64,000 nucleotides of DNA from Sphingomonas sp. GC_Shp_5 (GTDB taxonomy: Bacteria > Pseudomonadota > Alphaproteobacteria > Sphingomonadales > Sphingomonadaceae). The stretch is from assembly GCF_026540855.1 (NCBI RefSeq), contig NZ_JALNUP010000010.1, positions 1 to 64,000 on the forward strand, read 5' to 3'. The notes beneath the pieces are model-generated. The model saw only the letters and a list, made by a program, of their open reading frames with translations. It searched no databases and was not told the origin of the DNA. Positions 50,568-58,882 of the stretch are shown in pieces. Numbering within the stretch: position 1 is the first letter of the stretch; every line of letters starts with the position of its first letter. A program made the position numbers and the translations under genes.

Positions 50568-50614
50568 GTCAGCTAAGCTGACCCACTTGGCTGTTCAAAG
50601 TGGCTCACCAAGTG
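50568..50614. promoter_or_regulatory. nested palindromes upstream of gltD
   Basis: GTCAGCT-A-AGCTGAC (50568-50582) is a perfect 15-bp palindrome. Immediately after it CACTTGG (50584-50590) pairs with CCAAGTG (50608-50614), and CCACTT (50583-50588) can alternatively pair with AAGTGG (50598-50603). They lie 65-111 bp before the gltD start and just after the uppP stop, so they may be operators of gltDB or part of uppP 3' processing. Confidence 0.5.
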
Positions 50615-50655
50615 CGATATGCGCGAACTTAGCGAAGTTACGGTCCGTTGCGGCC

Positions 50656-51462
50656 CTATACCGACAGCAGCCAGATGATCGCCGCGCCGCCGGCGACGAT
50701 CCGGTAAAAGGCGAACGGCACGAAGCCGACGCGCGTGACCACGCCGACGAACCATTTGACGACGAGCAAGGCGACGATGAACGCGACCAGGAAGCCGATC
50801 CCGATGGCGCCAAGGCCGACGCCCTGCCCGCTCAGCAGCTCGTGGCGGTTCTTGACCAGCTCGAGCGCGGTCGCGCCGAGCATGGTCGGGATCGCCAGGA
50901 AGAAGCTGAACTCTGCCGCGGTGCGCCGCTCCACCCCGAGCGACAGCGCACCGAGGATGGTCGCGCCCGACCGGCTGACCCCCGGCACCATCGCCAGGCA
51001 CTGGATGAAGCCGATCCCGAGCACCTTGGGCAGCGGGATGTCGGCGACACCGACGATGTCGCTCTTGGGCGCGAGCCGCTCGACGACGATGATCGCGAGG
51101 CCGCCGACCACCAGCGCCACCGACACCACCATCGCGTTGCCGAGCAGCGCCTCGATATGCTTGTGGATGGCCAGGCCGATCACCGCGGCGGGTAGGAAGG
51201 CGACGAGCAGGTTGCGCACGAAGCGGATCGAGGTTGGGTCGCGCTTCAGCAGCCCCGAGCCGACCGCCCAGAAGGTGCGCCAATACAGCACCACGATCGC
51301 GAGGATCGCGCCAAGCTGGATGACGATGTTGAACACCTCCCACTTCGCCGCGTCATAGCCGAGCAGCTTGGTGGCGAGAATGAGATGGCCGGTGGAGGAG
51401 ACGGGCAGGAATTCGGTGACCCCCTCGACGATGCCGAGGAGGATGACGGTGAGCAGGTCCAT
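50656..51462 (-). CDS. uppP: undecaprenyl-diphosphatase (bacitracin resistance type)
   Basis: A 268-aa polytopic membrane phosphatase that recycles the lipid carrier of peptidoglycan. EGVTEFLPVSSTGHL near residue 13 and PGVSRSGATILGALSLG near 160 are the two catalytic motifs. It follows the NDUFA9-like gene by 15 bp on the same strand. Confidence 0.96.
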   Translation of the reverse strand: MDLLTVILLGIVEGVTEFLPVSSTGHLILATKLLGYDAAKWEVFNIVIQLGAILAIVVLYWRTFWAVGSGLLKRDPTSIRFVRNLLVAFLPAAVIGLAIHKHIEALLGNAMVVSVALVVGGLAIIVVERLAPKSDIVGVADIPLPKVLGIGFIQCLAMVPGVSRSGATILGALSLGVERRTAAEFSFFLAIPTMLGATALELVKNRHELLSGQGVGLGAIGIGFLVAFIVALLVVKWFVGVVTRVGFVPFAFYRIVAGGAAIIWLLSV

Positions 51463-51477
51463 GAACTTCCGTTCCGA

Positions 51478-52410
51478 TCAGGCGGCGAGGGTTTCGGTGC
51501 GACGCCCGAAGCGCCCCGACCGGCGAAAGCGGACTAGCCAATCGGGCGCGACGCTGGCCAGCGGGGTGGGCGTGACGCCGAGCGCGGCCAGCCCGTCGGC
51601 ACCGGCGGCGACCACATTGTCCTGCTGCAGCATCAGCCACTGATCCTTGGTGATCGGCGCGCCCGGCAGCCGTGCGAGCAGCGCGCCGAGGCCATCGGGC
51701 AGGTTGATGATCGACGGCGAGCGGCCGAGCGCGGTCGCGATCCAGTGGATGATCGCGCCCATGCTCATCACATCGGGCCCGCCGAGCTCGAAGGTGCGCC
51801 CCGCAAACGCCGGGTCAGCCGCCGCGGCCGCGACCGCATCGCCGACATCGCCCGCGAACACCGGCTGGAACTTCACGCCCGCGCGCAGCACCGGCACCAC
51901 CGGCGCCTTGGCGACCATGCCGGCAAAACGGTTGATGAACTGGTCCTCGCGGCCGAACACGATCGACGGGCGGATGATCACCGCGCCCGGAAAAGCGGCG
52001 CGCACCGCTGCCTCGCCGCGGCCCTTGGAGCTGCCATAAGCCGAGGCGGCACCCGCATCGGCGCCGATCGCCGACAGATGCACCAGCGTGGTGACGCCGG
52101 CGGCCGCCGCAGCCTTGGCGACGGTTTCCGCGCCGCCGACGTGGATCCGCTCGAAATCGCCCGCGAGCACACCGACCAGGTTGATGACGATATCGGCACC
52201 GGCAACGGCACGCGCGATCGTCTCGGGCTTGGTCACGTCCGCGGCGACGAACTGCGACTGGCCGAGGCCGCCCTGCGTCCGCAGATACCAGGCATGACGC
52301 GGGTCGCGCTCGGCGATCCGCATCCGCGCGCCGCTGCGCAGCAGCGCCCGCACCACATAGCGCCCGAGGAAGCCACCGCCCCCGATCACCGTCACCAGTT
52401 TGTCCTTCAT
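51478..52410 (-). CDS. complex I NDUFA9 subunit-like NAD(P)-binding protein
   Basis: A 310-aa atypical short-chain dehydrogenase. The Rossmann motif is VTVIGGGGFLGRYVVRALL at the N terminus, followed by VINLVGVLAG and HLSAIGADAGAASAYGSSKGRGE with the Tyr/Lys region. Alphaproteobacterial homologues are called complex I NDUFA9-like. A role in respiratory complex assembly or as a sugar-nucleotide-type epimerase cannot be separated. Start at MKDKLVTV; the open frame extends 23 codons upstream. Confidence 0.88.
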   Translation of the reverse strand: MKDKLVTVIGGGGFLGRYVVRALLRSGARMRIAERDPRHAWYLRTQGGLGQSQFVAADVTKPETIARAVAGADIVINLVGVLAGDFERIHVGGAETVAKAAAAAGVTTLVHLSAIGADAGAASAYGSSKGRGEAAVRAAFPGAVIIRPSIVFGREDQFINRFAGMVAKAPVVPVLRAGVKFQPVFAGDVGDAVAAAAADPAFAGRTFELGGPDVMSMGAIIHWIATALGRSPSIINLPDGLGALLARLPGAPITKDQWLMLQQDNVVAAGADGLAALGVTPTPLASVAPDWLVRFRRSGRFGRRTETLAA

Positions 52411-52514
52411 CGTCCGGCCTTTTCGCTCGCTTTGATCGCGCCACCGCCCTTGCCCCGCGAAAGGCGTGTTGACAAGCATCCCGACCCTCCCCTAGAGGCG
52501 CCGGCCTACCCCGT

Positions 52515-52601
52515 GCCCAGATGGCGGAATTGGTAGACGCACCAGCTTCAGGTGCTGGCGATCGCAAGGTCGTGGAGGTTCGAGTCCTCTTCTGGGCACC
52601 A
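52515..52601 (+). tRNA. tRNA-Leu (anticodon CAG)
   Basis: Acceptor stem GCCCAGA pairs with TCTGGGC, followed by ACCA. The D arm, anticodon stem CCAGC/GCTGG with loop TTCAGGT (anticodon CAG), a long class II variable arm (GATCGCAAGGTCGT) and the T arm GAGG-TTCGAGT-CCTC are all readable. CCA is encoded. It is the likely attachment site of the integrase remnant just downstream. Confidence 0.97.
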
Positions 52602-52606
52602 CTTTT

Positions 52607-52630
52607 CGTCTCTGGATGCGTCCAGAGACG
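52607..52630. repeat. perfect 10-bp hairpin just after tRNA-Leu
   Basis: CGTCTCTGGA and TCCAGAGACG pair perfectly around TGCG. It begins 5 nt after the tRNA CCA, preceded by TTTT and not followed by a T run on the plus strand. It could assist tRNA 3' end formation or be part of the integration site. Confidence 0.6.
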
Positions 52631-52774
52631 TCCAGCAAACGGCTGGTTTACAGGCATATCTTGGCGATGATCGCTGGCAGCCGTCCGGGTTGATCCGGCT
52701 GAATCCAGCAAAAGAGACAAAGTGGTCTCATTGCGTGGCTGTTGGGTCGAACCGGAAATCCGGGAGCCACGACC

Positions 52775-53090
52775 ATGCTGACACAGCTCCAGGTCAACGC
52801 CGCCAAGCCCAAAGCTAGACCGTACCATCTCGCCGACGGATAGGGGCTGGTTCTCGCCGTCCAACCGAGCGGGTCCAAGCTGTGGCGGATCCGATATCGA
52901 TATGGCGGCCGACAAAAGACGCTGCACATGGGTCGCTGTTGACCCTGTCGTTCGCCGATGCGCGGCGCTCATGCCGAAACTGCTAGCCGCGGAAGGCGTC
53001 GCTGCCGGCCGGCCCGTCATCTGGGGCGTCGATGACGGTCCGAAGGTGGAGATTGGGCGCTCCAGAATTCGCGTCGCCTATCGAGCTCGA
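52775..53090 (+). pseudogene. decayed tyrosine integrase (P4/DUF4102 type), N-terminal part only
   Basis: The frame from ATG 52775 reads MLTQLQVNAAKPKARPYHLA, then DG followed by a TAG at 52841, GLVLAVQPSGSKLWRIRYRY and GGRQKTLHMG. Near 52930 the reading shifts frame to LTLSFADAR and then to PKLLAAEGVAAGRPVIW. These are the DUF4102 N-terminal and arm-binding pieces of P4-like integrases. The catalytic C-terminal domain is missing. It has a nonsense codon and at least two frameshifts, so it is dead. It lies 174 bp after tRNA-Leu in the same orientation, as such integrases do. Confidence 0.8.
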
Positions 53091-53494
53091 AAATCCGTGC
53101 CTTCCGTCATGTACTAACGTGGCGTGATCAATAGGGGCGTCCACCGCTTTTTACGCCCCGGGATATCAAGGCGATCGCAAAGTGCGTCCGCCCGCCCTGG
53201 CTTACGACCTAGAGTGGACGTTTAGGCCATCCTTCCCGCTTGCTCGCTTCGGACATTTGTTAATCTGCGGGCCTGACCCCTGCGATGCCTGACAGAAGCT
53301 ACTGCCTGCATTGGAACCGCTTCCCATCCCTGACGGTCATGTCACGCTTGCTCGAACACCCGAATGCTTGTGAACCAGATGCCTTTCAGGCCGCATCCGC
53401 AGTCTGCCTGCCGATCTGGTCCGTGAGGTCGTGCGCCAATGGACAATTGCTGGCCAGATGAGGCGCGGGCCGAGCAAAACCCGGATCCCAACGA
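53091..53494. other. gene-free remnant between integrase pseudogene and lysA
   Basis: About 400 bp with no credible reading frame on either strand. GGGGCGT (53134-53140) and ACGCCCC (53153-53159) form a hairpin with a 12-nt loop. The composition is less GC-rich than the core genes around it. It probably is decayed mobile-element sequence plus the lysA 3' flank. Confidence 0.5.
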
Positions 53495-54727
53495 TCAAGC
53501 AGCATCAGCAAACGGCTTTAATCGTTCACCCACGACATCGTAGCGAGCGCCATCAACCAGCACCTGCGGGATGACCGGGCGGCAATTGTAGGTGGACGCC
53601 ATCGATGCCCCATAAGCGCCGGTGGTGTGGAACACTGCCAGATCGCCGCGGACCACCCGATCGATGTCGCAGCCCAATGCGAACGTATCGCCCGTTTCGC
53701 ACACCGGGCCGGCGATGTTGGCAACCATGCGTCGGCCGTTGGGCACCACCGCCTCGAACCGGTGGACGGCGCCATACATGGCGGGCCGAGCCAGATCGTT
53801 CATCGCCGCGTCGACGATCACATAGGGGTGTCGAGCACCCGGCTTGACCCAGATCACCCGGGTCAGCAGCACGCCCGCGGCGCCAACGATGATCCGCCCG
53901 GGCTCGAAGGTCAGCGCCACCTGCCAGCCGCGCGTCACGCGGTCGACCATCGCGGCATAGTCAGTGAGCGAAGGCGTGATCTCGTCCACGGCATAGGGAA
54001 TGCCGAGCCCCCCGCCGAGATCGACCTGGCTGATGGCATGGCCACGGCCGCGCAATAGGGCGACGAGCTCGCCGATGCGGCGATACGCCTGCTCCAGCGG
54101 CCCGAGCTCGTGCAGCTGGCTGCCGATGTGGATCGCGACGCCGCGCAGGTCGAGACCCTCGTGCCGAGCAAGCCGATCGTACAGCGCGGCCGCGTCGGCG
54201 ATTGGCACGCCGAACTTGTTCTCGCGGCGGCCGGTCGAGATCTTGGCGTGGGTGCCGGCATCGACGTCTGGGTTGATCCGCAGCACCGCCGGCGCGCGCA
54301 GGCCCCGCGCCGCTGCCAGCGCGGAGAGCACCACGCCCTCCTCTTCCAGCTCAAGGTTGAACTGGCCAATGCCGGCGTCGAGCGCCTGGATCATCTCGGC
54401 ATCGGTCTTGCCGACGCCCGAGAAAACGATGTCCTGCGGTGTCATTCCGGCCGCCAGCGCGCAGCTCAGTTCGCCGCCCGAGACGATGTCGGCGCCATAG
54501 CCGCGCGCGGCGAGTAGGCGGAGCAGCGCGATGTTAGGATTGGCCTTGACGGCAAACGCCAGCCGGGCGCCGCCGATCCGCGCCAGCGCGCCCGAAAAGG
54601 CGTCGGCCGACGCACGCAACGCGGCCGCCGAATAGACGTGGGCGGCCGTTCCCACCTCGTCGGCGATGCGGGTCAGAGGCACGTCTTCGACATGGAGGAT
54701 GCCGTTGCGGAGAGCGAAATGAGCCAT
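53495..54727 (-). CDS. lysA: diaminopimelate decarboxylase
   Basis: A 410-aa PLP enzyme of the alanine-racemase fold group that makes lysine from meso-diaminopimelate. Lys61 in FAVKANPN binds PLP; HIGSQ, DLGGGLGIPY, FEPGRIIVG and GPVCETGD with its active-site Cys and the late Tyr in GAYGASMASTYN follow. It lacks the longer usual C-terminal end, finishing GERLKPFADAA. It is last in a four-gene cluster on the tRNA-Leu segment and may be a second, acquired copy; that needs genome context. Confidence 0.93.
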   Translation of the reverse strand: MAHFALRNGILHVEDVPLTRIADEVGTAAHVYSAAALRASADAFSGALARIGGARLAFAVKANPNIALLRLLAARGYGADIVSGGELSCALAAGMTPQDIVFSGVGKTDAEMIQALDAGIGQFNLELEEEGVVLSALAAARGLRAPAVLRINPDVDAGTHAKISTGRRENKFGVPIADAAALYDRLARHEGLDLRGVAIHIGSQLHELGPLEQAYRRIGELVALLRGRGHAISQVDLGGGLGIPYAVDEITPSLTDYAAMVDRVTRGWQVALTFEPGRIIVGAAGVLLTRVIWVKPGARHPYVIVDAAMNDLARPAMYGAVHRFEAVVPNGRRMVANIAGPVCETGDTFALGCDIDRVVRGDLAVFHTTGAYGASMASTYNCRPVIPQVLVDGARYDVVGERLKPFADAA

Positions 54728-54748
54728 GGTTTCTCGGCTATTGGAGGA

Positions 54749-55012
54749 TCAGGCGTCCGACCCGTCGGCGCGTCGGCGATGGCGGCGGATGCGCTCGGCA
54801 TGGATCACCGTGGCGGTGTTGAAGTGGCCGCGGCGTTCGGCGCGCCAGGCGACGGCGACCCGCTTGCCGTTGATCATCAGGGTCAGCCCGAACAGCACGA
54901 GCGGGAAGAGCAGGAGGATCAGCGGCGAGCCGTCCATCGTCAGCGCCGCGGCACAGGCGCCCAGGCTCAGCACTGCGCCTGCCACGCGCCACGTCAGGTC
55001 GCGCTTTTTCAT
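54749..55012 (-). CDS. small two-helix membrane protein in the lysA cluster
   Basis: An 87-aa protein starting MKKRDLTWRVAGAVLSLGAC with two adjacent hydrophobic helices (about 8-25 and 31-47), then a basic cytoplasmic tail ending in Arg repeats and an acidic SDA. Its ATG overlaps the stop of the upstream methyltransferase-like gene (ATGA), and lysA follows 21 bp later. No family recognised. Confidence 0.7.
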   Translation of the reverse strand: MKKRDLTWRVAGAVLSLGACAAALTMDGSPLILLLFPLVLFGLTLMINGKRVAVAWRAERRGHFNTATVIHAERIRRHRRRADGSDA

Positions 55013-55500
55013 GCGCCCTGGCCCGAGCATGCCGGATCGCAGATAACGAAAGCAGCCGCACGCGCCAGCGCGTCGTCGATGGCGGGCCGATGCGCGCCCG
55101 ACCACAAGGCGATGTCCGCAGGGAAGTCGGCTTCGTCGCGCAGCGCGGTCTGCGCATCGGCTAGCTCGAACGCGACGCCGATTGCTGGATCGCTCAGCTT
55201 CAGCGCCGCTGCGCGGGCCTGGCCGATCAGCGCCGGCGACCCGTCGATGCCGCGTCCCTCGATGGCCGTGAAACCGAGTTCGCGCGCCCGCCTGCAGGCA
55301 CGGAGCAACAGCGATCCGGCCGCGCAATCGGCATCGACGATGCGTATCGCATGACGATGCCGCAGCCGGAGATCGACGAGTGCCTGGTTCAACGCCGGCC
55401 AGCGGGGATCGTGCAGCGCCCGCCTGCCGCCCGGCACCATGGTGGACGCTCCGCGTGTCGATGCCGGCGTGAGTGGTTGGCGAAGAGCGATGGTCTTCAT
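55009..55500 (-). CDS. SAM-dependent methyltransferase-like protein
   Basis: A 163-aa short Rossmann-like protein. IRIVDADCAAGSLLLRACRR looks like a SAM-binding motif I with CAAG in place of the usual GxGxG, GRGIDGSPALI resembles motif II, and FELADAQTAL resembles motif III. It stops before the beta6/7 region of a full class I enzyme. Substrate unknown. ATGA overlaps on both sides couple it to its neighbours. Confidence 0.6.
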   Translation of the reverse strand: MKTIALRQPLTPASTRGASTMVPGGRRALHDPRWPALNQALVDLRLRHRHAIRIVDADCAAGSLLLRACRRARELGFTAIEGRGIDGSPALIGQARAAALKLSDPAIGVAFELADAQTALRDEADFPADIALWSGAHRPAIDDALARAAAFVICDPACSGQGA

Positions 55501-55784
55501 CGCCCCGCTCCCTGCCCCGCCTGCCCCGCCTGCCCCAACGCATGCTCATGCGCGGCAACCGGCGCAAAGGACACGAGCGGCGCGAGCGGCTCTGCTGCGA
55601 TCATCACCGAGCCATGGTAGATCTGCCGCTCCGCGCGGGCGAAGCTCATCGCCGCCGCCTGCGAGACGAACCGGCCTTCGAGGCACTTGTTGCTGTCCTG
55701 GACCAGCCAGTGGCCGGCGGTGTCCTGTCCGACGTAGATGATCGGCCCGGCTTGGTCAGGCTCCGATACGGATGCCGACAACAT
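55497..55784 (-). CDS. hypothetical protein, first gene of the lysA cluster
   Basis: A 95-aa protein. The core YVGQDTAGHWLVQDSNKCLEG followed by RFVSQAAAMSFARAER is a small beta-beta-alpha unit resembling DUF2188-type domains. An Ala/Gly/Gln tail closes it. AAAGGA lies 7 nt before the chosen ATG; the open frame upstream to 55934 is not needed. The 159 bp before it, up to the corA stop, should contain a promoter. Confidence 0.65.
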   Translation of the reverse strand: MLSASVSEPDQAGPIIYVGQDTAGHWLVQDSNKCLEGRFVSQAAAMSFARAERQIYHGSVMIAAEPLAPLVSFAPVAAHEHALGQAGQAGQGAGR

Positions 55785-55943
55785 GTATCGATCCTTTAAG
55801 TCAACGCGAGCGGTAGAAGCTCGCGGACGCCCAATTACGGTGCGGCGCATAGTGTTGCGAGATCGATTCAGGCATTCCGCATAGTGGCGGCATATAGCGC
55901 CCTCGGCTCGTCGCATTTGCCGGTTCCCGAGCAATGCTTGGCG

Positions 55944-56911
55944 CTACAGCCAGCCAACCTTGCGGAACCTGGCGTAGAGCACGAGGCAGACAAGGCCAAT
56001 GCCCGCCAACACGGCGGGATACCGTAGCGGGCGTGGAGCTCGGGCATGACATCGAAGTTCATGCCGTAGATGCCGGCGACGGCGGTGGGCACGGCGAGAA
56101 TGGCCGCCCAGGCGGCGAGCTGGCGGGTGATGACGCCGGTGCGTTGCTGCTCGATGAGGTTACTGAATTCGAAGACCGACGTCAGCACCTCGCGCAAGCC
56201 GCCGGTCATCGTCTCGACCCGGCGAACGTGATCGAGCACATCGCTGAAATAGTGTCGCGCCTCGGCATCCACGCCTGGCAGGTCATGACGGGCGAGCTTG
56301 CGGGCAACCTCCTCCATCGGCACCAGGATGCGGCCGAATCGCATCAGCTCGCGGCGCAGCGTGAAGATCCGCGCGATCTCCGCGCGGCCGAGAAACGCAT
56401 CGAGCGTGCGCTGCTCCATCGAGGTGACCTCATCCTCGATTTCGGCAACCACCGGCACATGGCCATCAACGATGAAGTCGAGCACGGCGTGGAGCACATA
56501 GTCGGCTCCCTGGCCGAGCAGGTCCGGCGAAGCCTCAAGCTGTTCGCGCAGCGGCTGGTGCGAGCGGGTCGATCCCTGCCGCACGGTGATGATGTGGCTG
56601 TGGCCGAGAAAGATTGCGGTCTGCCCGTAAACCAGCCCGCCCTCCTCCATGTGCGCGGTACGGCCGATCACGAACAGCTGGTCGCCATAGACGTCCACCT
56701 TGGGCAACTGCCCGTCCTTCAGCGCGTCCTCGACGGCGAGCGGATGGAGGCCATAGAGCCGCTGGAGCAATTCGACGTCGGCGGCGCAGGGATCGGCAAG
56801 CCCGATCCAGACGAATTCGGAGCGATCGGTTGGGCAGTCGACCCGCTCGTCGATGGCGATCTCGCGTACCCGGCGGCCGTGGCGATAGAGGTAGGCGGCG
56901 ATCAGCGGCAC
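55944..56911 (-). pseudogene. corA: CorA-family divalent-cation channel, frameshifted near its C terminus
   Basis: A CorA-like protein: the soluble funnel domain begins MPLIAAYLYRHGRR, long helices follow, and the first pore helix ends in YGMNFDVMPE with the GMN signature. After ARYG the frame breaks at about 56021: inserting one base restores YPAVLAGIGLVCLVLYARFR and KVGWL-stop at 55944, the expected second helix and tail (322 aa in all). As sequenced, translation runs on to 55868 with an unrelated Cys/Ser-rich end. GAGG is 7 nt before the GTG at 56911, which overlaps the end of the upstream gene. It is either a real lesion or a sequencing error. Confidence 0.8.
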
Positions 56912-56913
56912 CG

Positions 56914-57297
56914 TCAATCCTCGGCGCCGAGCGGCCTGACTGCCCGGGCCGCGGCCGACGCGATCGCCCGAGCCGCCAGGAACGATCCGACTTCGTGCCG
57001 GCTGTCGAGCGGCGACCGATCGATCGGTTCGCATATCGGCTCCAGCTTGCGGTCGCGTTGAGCATCGGCATCGGCATCGGGGGTCCGCTGGGTACGCTCC
57101 AGAAGCCGCGCACCGTGGACCAGCAGCAGGATACCGGCGCAGGCGAGCACGAAGGTCATCAACCCCGCGGCGAACTCGCCCACCTGCGCCGGGCCGTGCT
57201 TGGCCTGTTCGTAGATGGCTCGGTGGACCGCGGTGGAGCCGATCGCCGCGACCAGCCCCAGCACGCCGGCGAAGCGATAGTGCTTGTCAGTCATCAT
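56914..57297 (-). CDS. small membrane protein upstream of corA
   Basis: A 127-aa protein with two hydrophobic helices (about 8-25 and 40-62), separated by HRAIYEQAKHGPAQVGEF, and a polar, charged C-terminal half. ATG at 57297 has GCGAGGA upstream and lies inside the end of the preceding 52-codon gene. Its stop is next to the corA start. Unknown function; position suggests a role with the cation channel. Confidence 0.68.
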   Translation of the reverse strand: MMTDKHYRFAGVLGLVAAIGSTAVHRAIYEQAKHGPAQVGEFAAGLMTFVLACAGILLLVHGARLLERTQRTPDADADAQRDRKLEPICEPIDRSPLDSRHEVGSFLAARAIASAAARAVRPLGAED

Positions 57298-57445
57298 CGG
57301 TGTCCTCGCCTTCGGTCCGCTTGGTTACGAGGCTCAGCCGCCCCTCCAGCCGAGCGCGTTGGGGCAGCCGCGGCCGAAAGACGGTGCGATTGCTCGTCAG
57401 CTTGGCAAATCGGCGATGAAGCAGTTCACGGTCGAACGGCATCAT
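57287..57445 (-). CDS. 52-aa basic protein in the corA operon
   Basis: A small Arg-rich protein, MMPFDRELLHRRFAKLTSNR at the start, ending in an acidic GEDTDDD. Its first ATG overlaps the stop of the upstream membrane-protein gene and its end overlaps the next start, a chain arrangement that supports reality. No homologue recognised. Confidence 0.5.
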   Translation of the reverse strand: MMPFDRELLHRRFAKLTSNRTVFRPRLPQRARLEGRLSLVTKRTEGEDTDDD

Positions 57446-57753
57446 TGCACCGTCGCTGTCAGGACGGGGGCATCGGCACGAGGCCGGCGGGATGAGGGCG
57501 CACTGCTGCGCCGCCAGCGCGCACTGACCGCCACCTCGTCGAACAGGTGCTTCCCCCAGATCGTCAGTGCAGCGCCGGCGCTGCCGCTCAGGAAGCCGAT
57601 CGCAGCGAGCGAGAAGAGGGTCGGGCCGGGCGTGGCCATGGCAGGCGGCGGCGTGGCGAACAGCCGCGCGAGCGCGGTGTAGGCGAGCGCCCACCATGCC
57701 AAGCCCAAGACCCGCAATCCTACATCAGCTTTCCACGAACGATGCCAATCCAC
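57442..57753 (-). CDS. small membrane protein, first gene of corA operon
   Basis: A 103-aa protein with two hydrophobic helices (about 10-33 and 43-66) and a basic Arg/Pro-rich tail. The GTG start at 57753 is 7 nt after GAGGA. Overlapping stops and starts link it to the 52-aa, 127-aa and corA genes. Unknown function. Confidence 0.65.
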   Translation of the reverse strand: MDWHRSWKADVGLRVLGLAWWALAYTALARLFATPPPAMATPGPTLFSLAAIGFLSGSAGAALTIWGKHLFDEVAVSARWRRSSAPSSRRPRADAPVLTATVQ

Positions 57754-58491
57754 GCCACAATCCTCATTGCGGCATGCCAGCTATCGGGCGCGGCGTAGCA
57801 ATTCGAGATCGATTCTCAGGAAAAGCATAGTGCTGACGTAGTGATAATCGTCGTTTGGCTGTGCACAGCAGAGCTCCATGTAACTTCGGCATGACACAAA
57901 ACCGACGTTTAGCCTGCCCCGCGCATTGCCCAATTTAGGCCCTCTGTTCCGCTCAATCAGCTATCGCCGGCAGGCAGATCAGAAGCTCTAACGCAATGCA
58001 GCGGTATTGCGAACCAACCGCTGTCGAGAACCCGATTGGCCAGGCCCCGTCCCGCATCGCGCTGCCGCCACTGAACGCAATCATCAACCGTCAGATTGCT
58101 CGGTGCTTGGTTATGCAAGCGAAATGCGTTCGAGAAGGCGGGTCGTTATCGCAGCCCCGCGCTCGCCACCGCAGTTTGTAAGCGCAGCATAGCCATGACC
58201 CGCCATACTATCGATAACCGCACTCGCGAACCAAAGGGTGTTGGACCCATCGTGCGTGAGTCTGCTCGCCGGCGCGGTAGATGGTCCGTCAAGGCTCCAG
58301 CCTCCGGCGTAACCCAGATCCGGCTCGCCTGCCATAGACAGATCATATGCCGTTCAGAGAGGTACGCAATGTCGGCTTGTGGGCGACTGCCGCCCGGCTG
58401 CTTTCCTTCCCAATAGCGGAAGGACAGCAGCCGGATTGCGAGGGGCGCAAGCGAGCTTGGCGCATATGTGACGGGGGCGTATGCCCTTCGT
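57754..58491. other. long intergenic stretch without a convincing gene
   Basis: About 740 bp. Short frames exist on both strands (for example a 73-codon frame from 58198 with GPIVRESARRRGRW) but none has a good ribosome binding site plus a recognisable protein. It must include the promoter of the corA operon at its left end. It also holds the strong hairpin at 58396-58432. The composition is visibly less GC-rich than the left part of the window. Confidence 0.5.
58396..58432. repeat. strong 37-bp hairpin
   Basis: GGCTGCT pairs with AGCAGCC and CCTTCC with GGAAGG, interrupted by a TT/AC mismatch, with loop CAATAGC. The TTTCCTTCCCAATAG part recurs as TTTTCCTTCCCAGTAG at 60225-60240, so it is probably one copy of a dispersed degenerate repeat rather than a terminator. 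Confidence 0.65.
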
Positions 58492-58758
58492 ATGCCTCAG
58501 ATCCAGCAAACCTTCGCCAACAGGAAGGATGGACCGATTTACATATCAGTCGAGCCATGGCCCGAGTGCTTCGAACTGGAGCCCGGCGATGAGCTTACGC
58601 TGATCTGGAACGCGAGGGCTGTTGGCGAGACGGCTCAAGTAGACTTTATCAACGAACGAGAACTGATCGTTCATCCCGAAGGCGCGATCGATCAGATGCA
58701 GTTCCTGATCAACGGGAAACCCGCGAGGGAAAAGAGTTGGGATTTCCGGCATCAGTGA
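58492..58758 (+). CDS. hypothetical protein
   Basis: An 88-aa acidic protein with a beta-rich pattern: MPQIQQTFANRKDGPIYISV, then EPWPECFELEPGDELTLIW and LIVHPEGAIDQMQFLING. The even hydrophobic spacing and acidic charge look like a real soluble protein. No signal peptide, family or clear ribosome binding site; an alternative start lies eight codons upstream at 58468. Confidence 0.6.
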   Translation: MPQIQQTFANRKDGPIYISVEPWPECFELEPGDELTLIWNARAVGETAQVDFINERELIVHPEGAIDQMQFLINGKPAREKSWDFRHQ

Positions 58759-58882
58759 AAAGGGCTGTCCAAACGCCTAGCGGCTGGTCCGAATGCAGCC
58801 AAATGGCTAAATTGGTGGGTTTCCGTCTGGCGGCTTTCGGCGACCAGATGCATGGAAGCTGCTGCACAATGAGGAACGCCGG

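Noticed and set aside
52607..52630. Intrinsic terminator of tRNA-Leu
   Set aside because: The stem is perfect but no T tract follows it on the plus strand, so I list it only as a hairpin.
58198..58416. Possible 73-codon plus-strand ORF
   Set aside because: No ribosome binding site, no hydrophobic or domain pattern, and it runs into the hairpin repeat at 58396.
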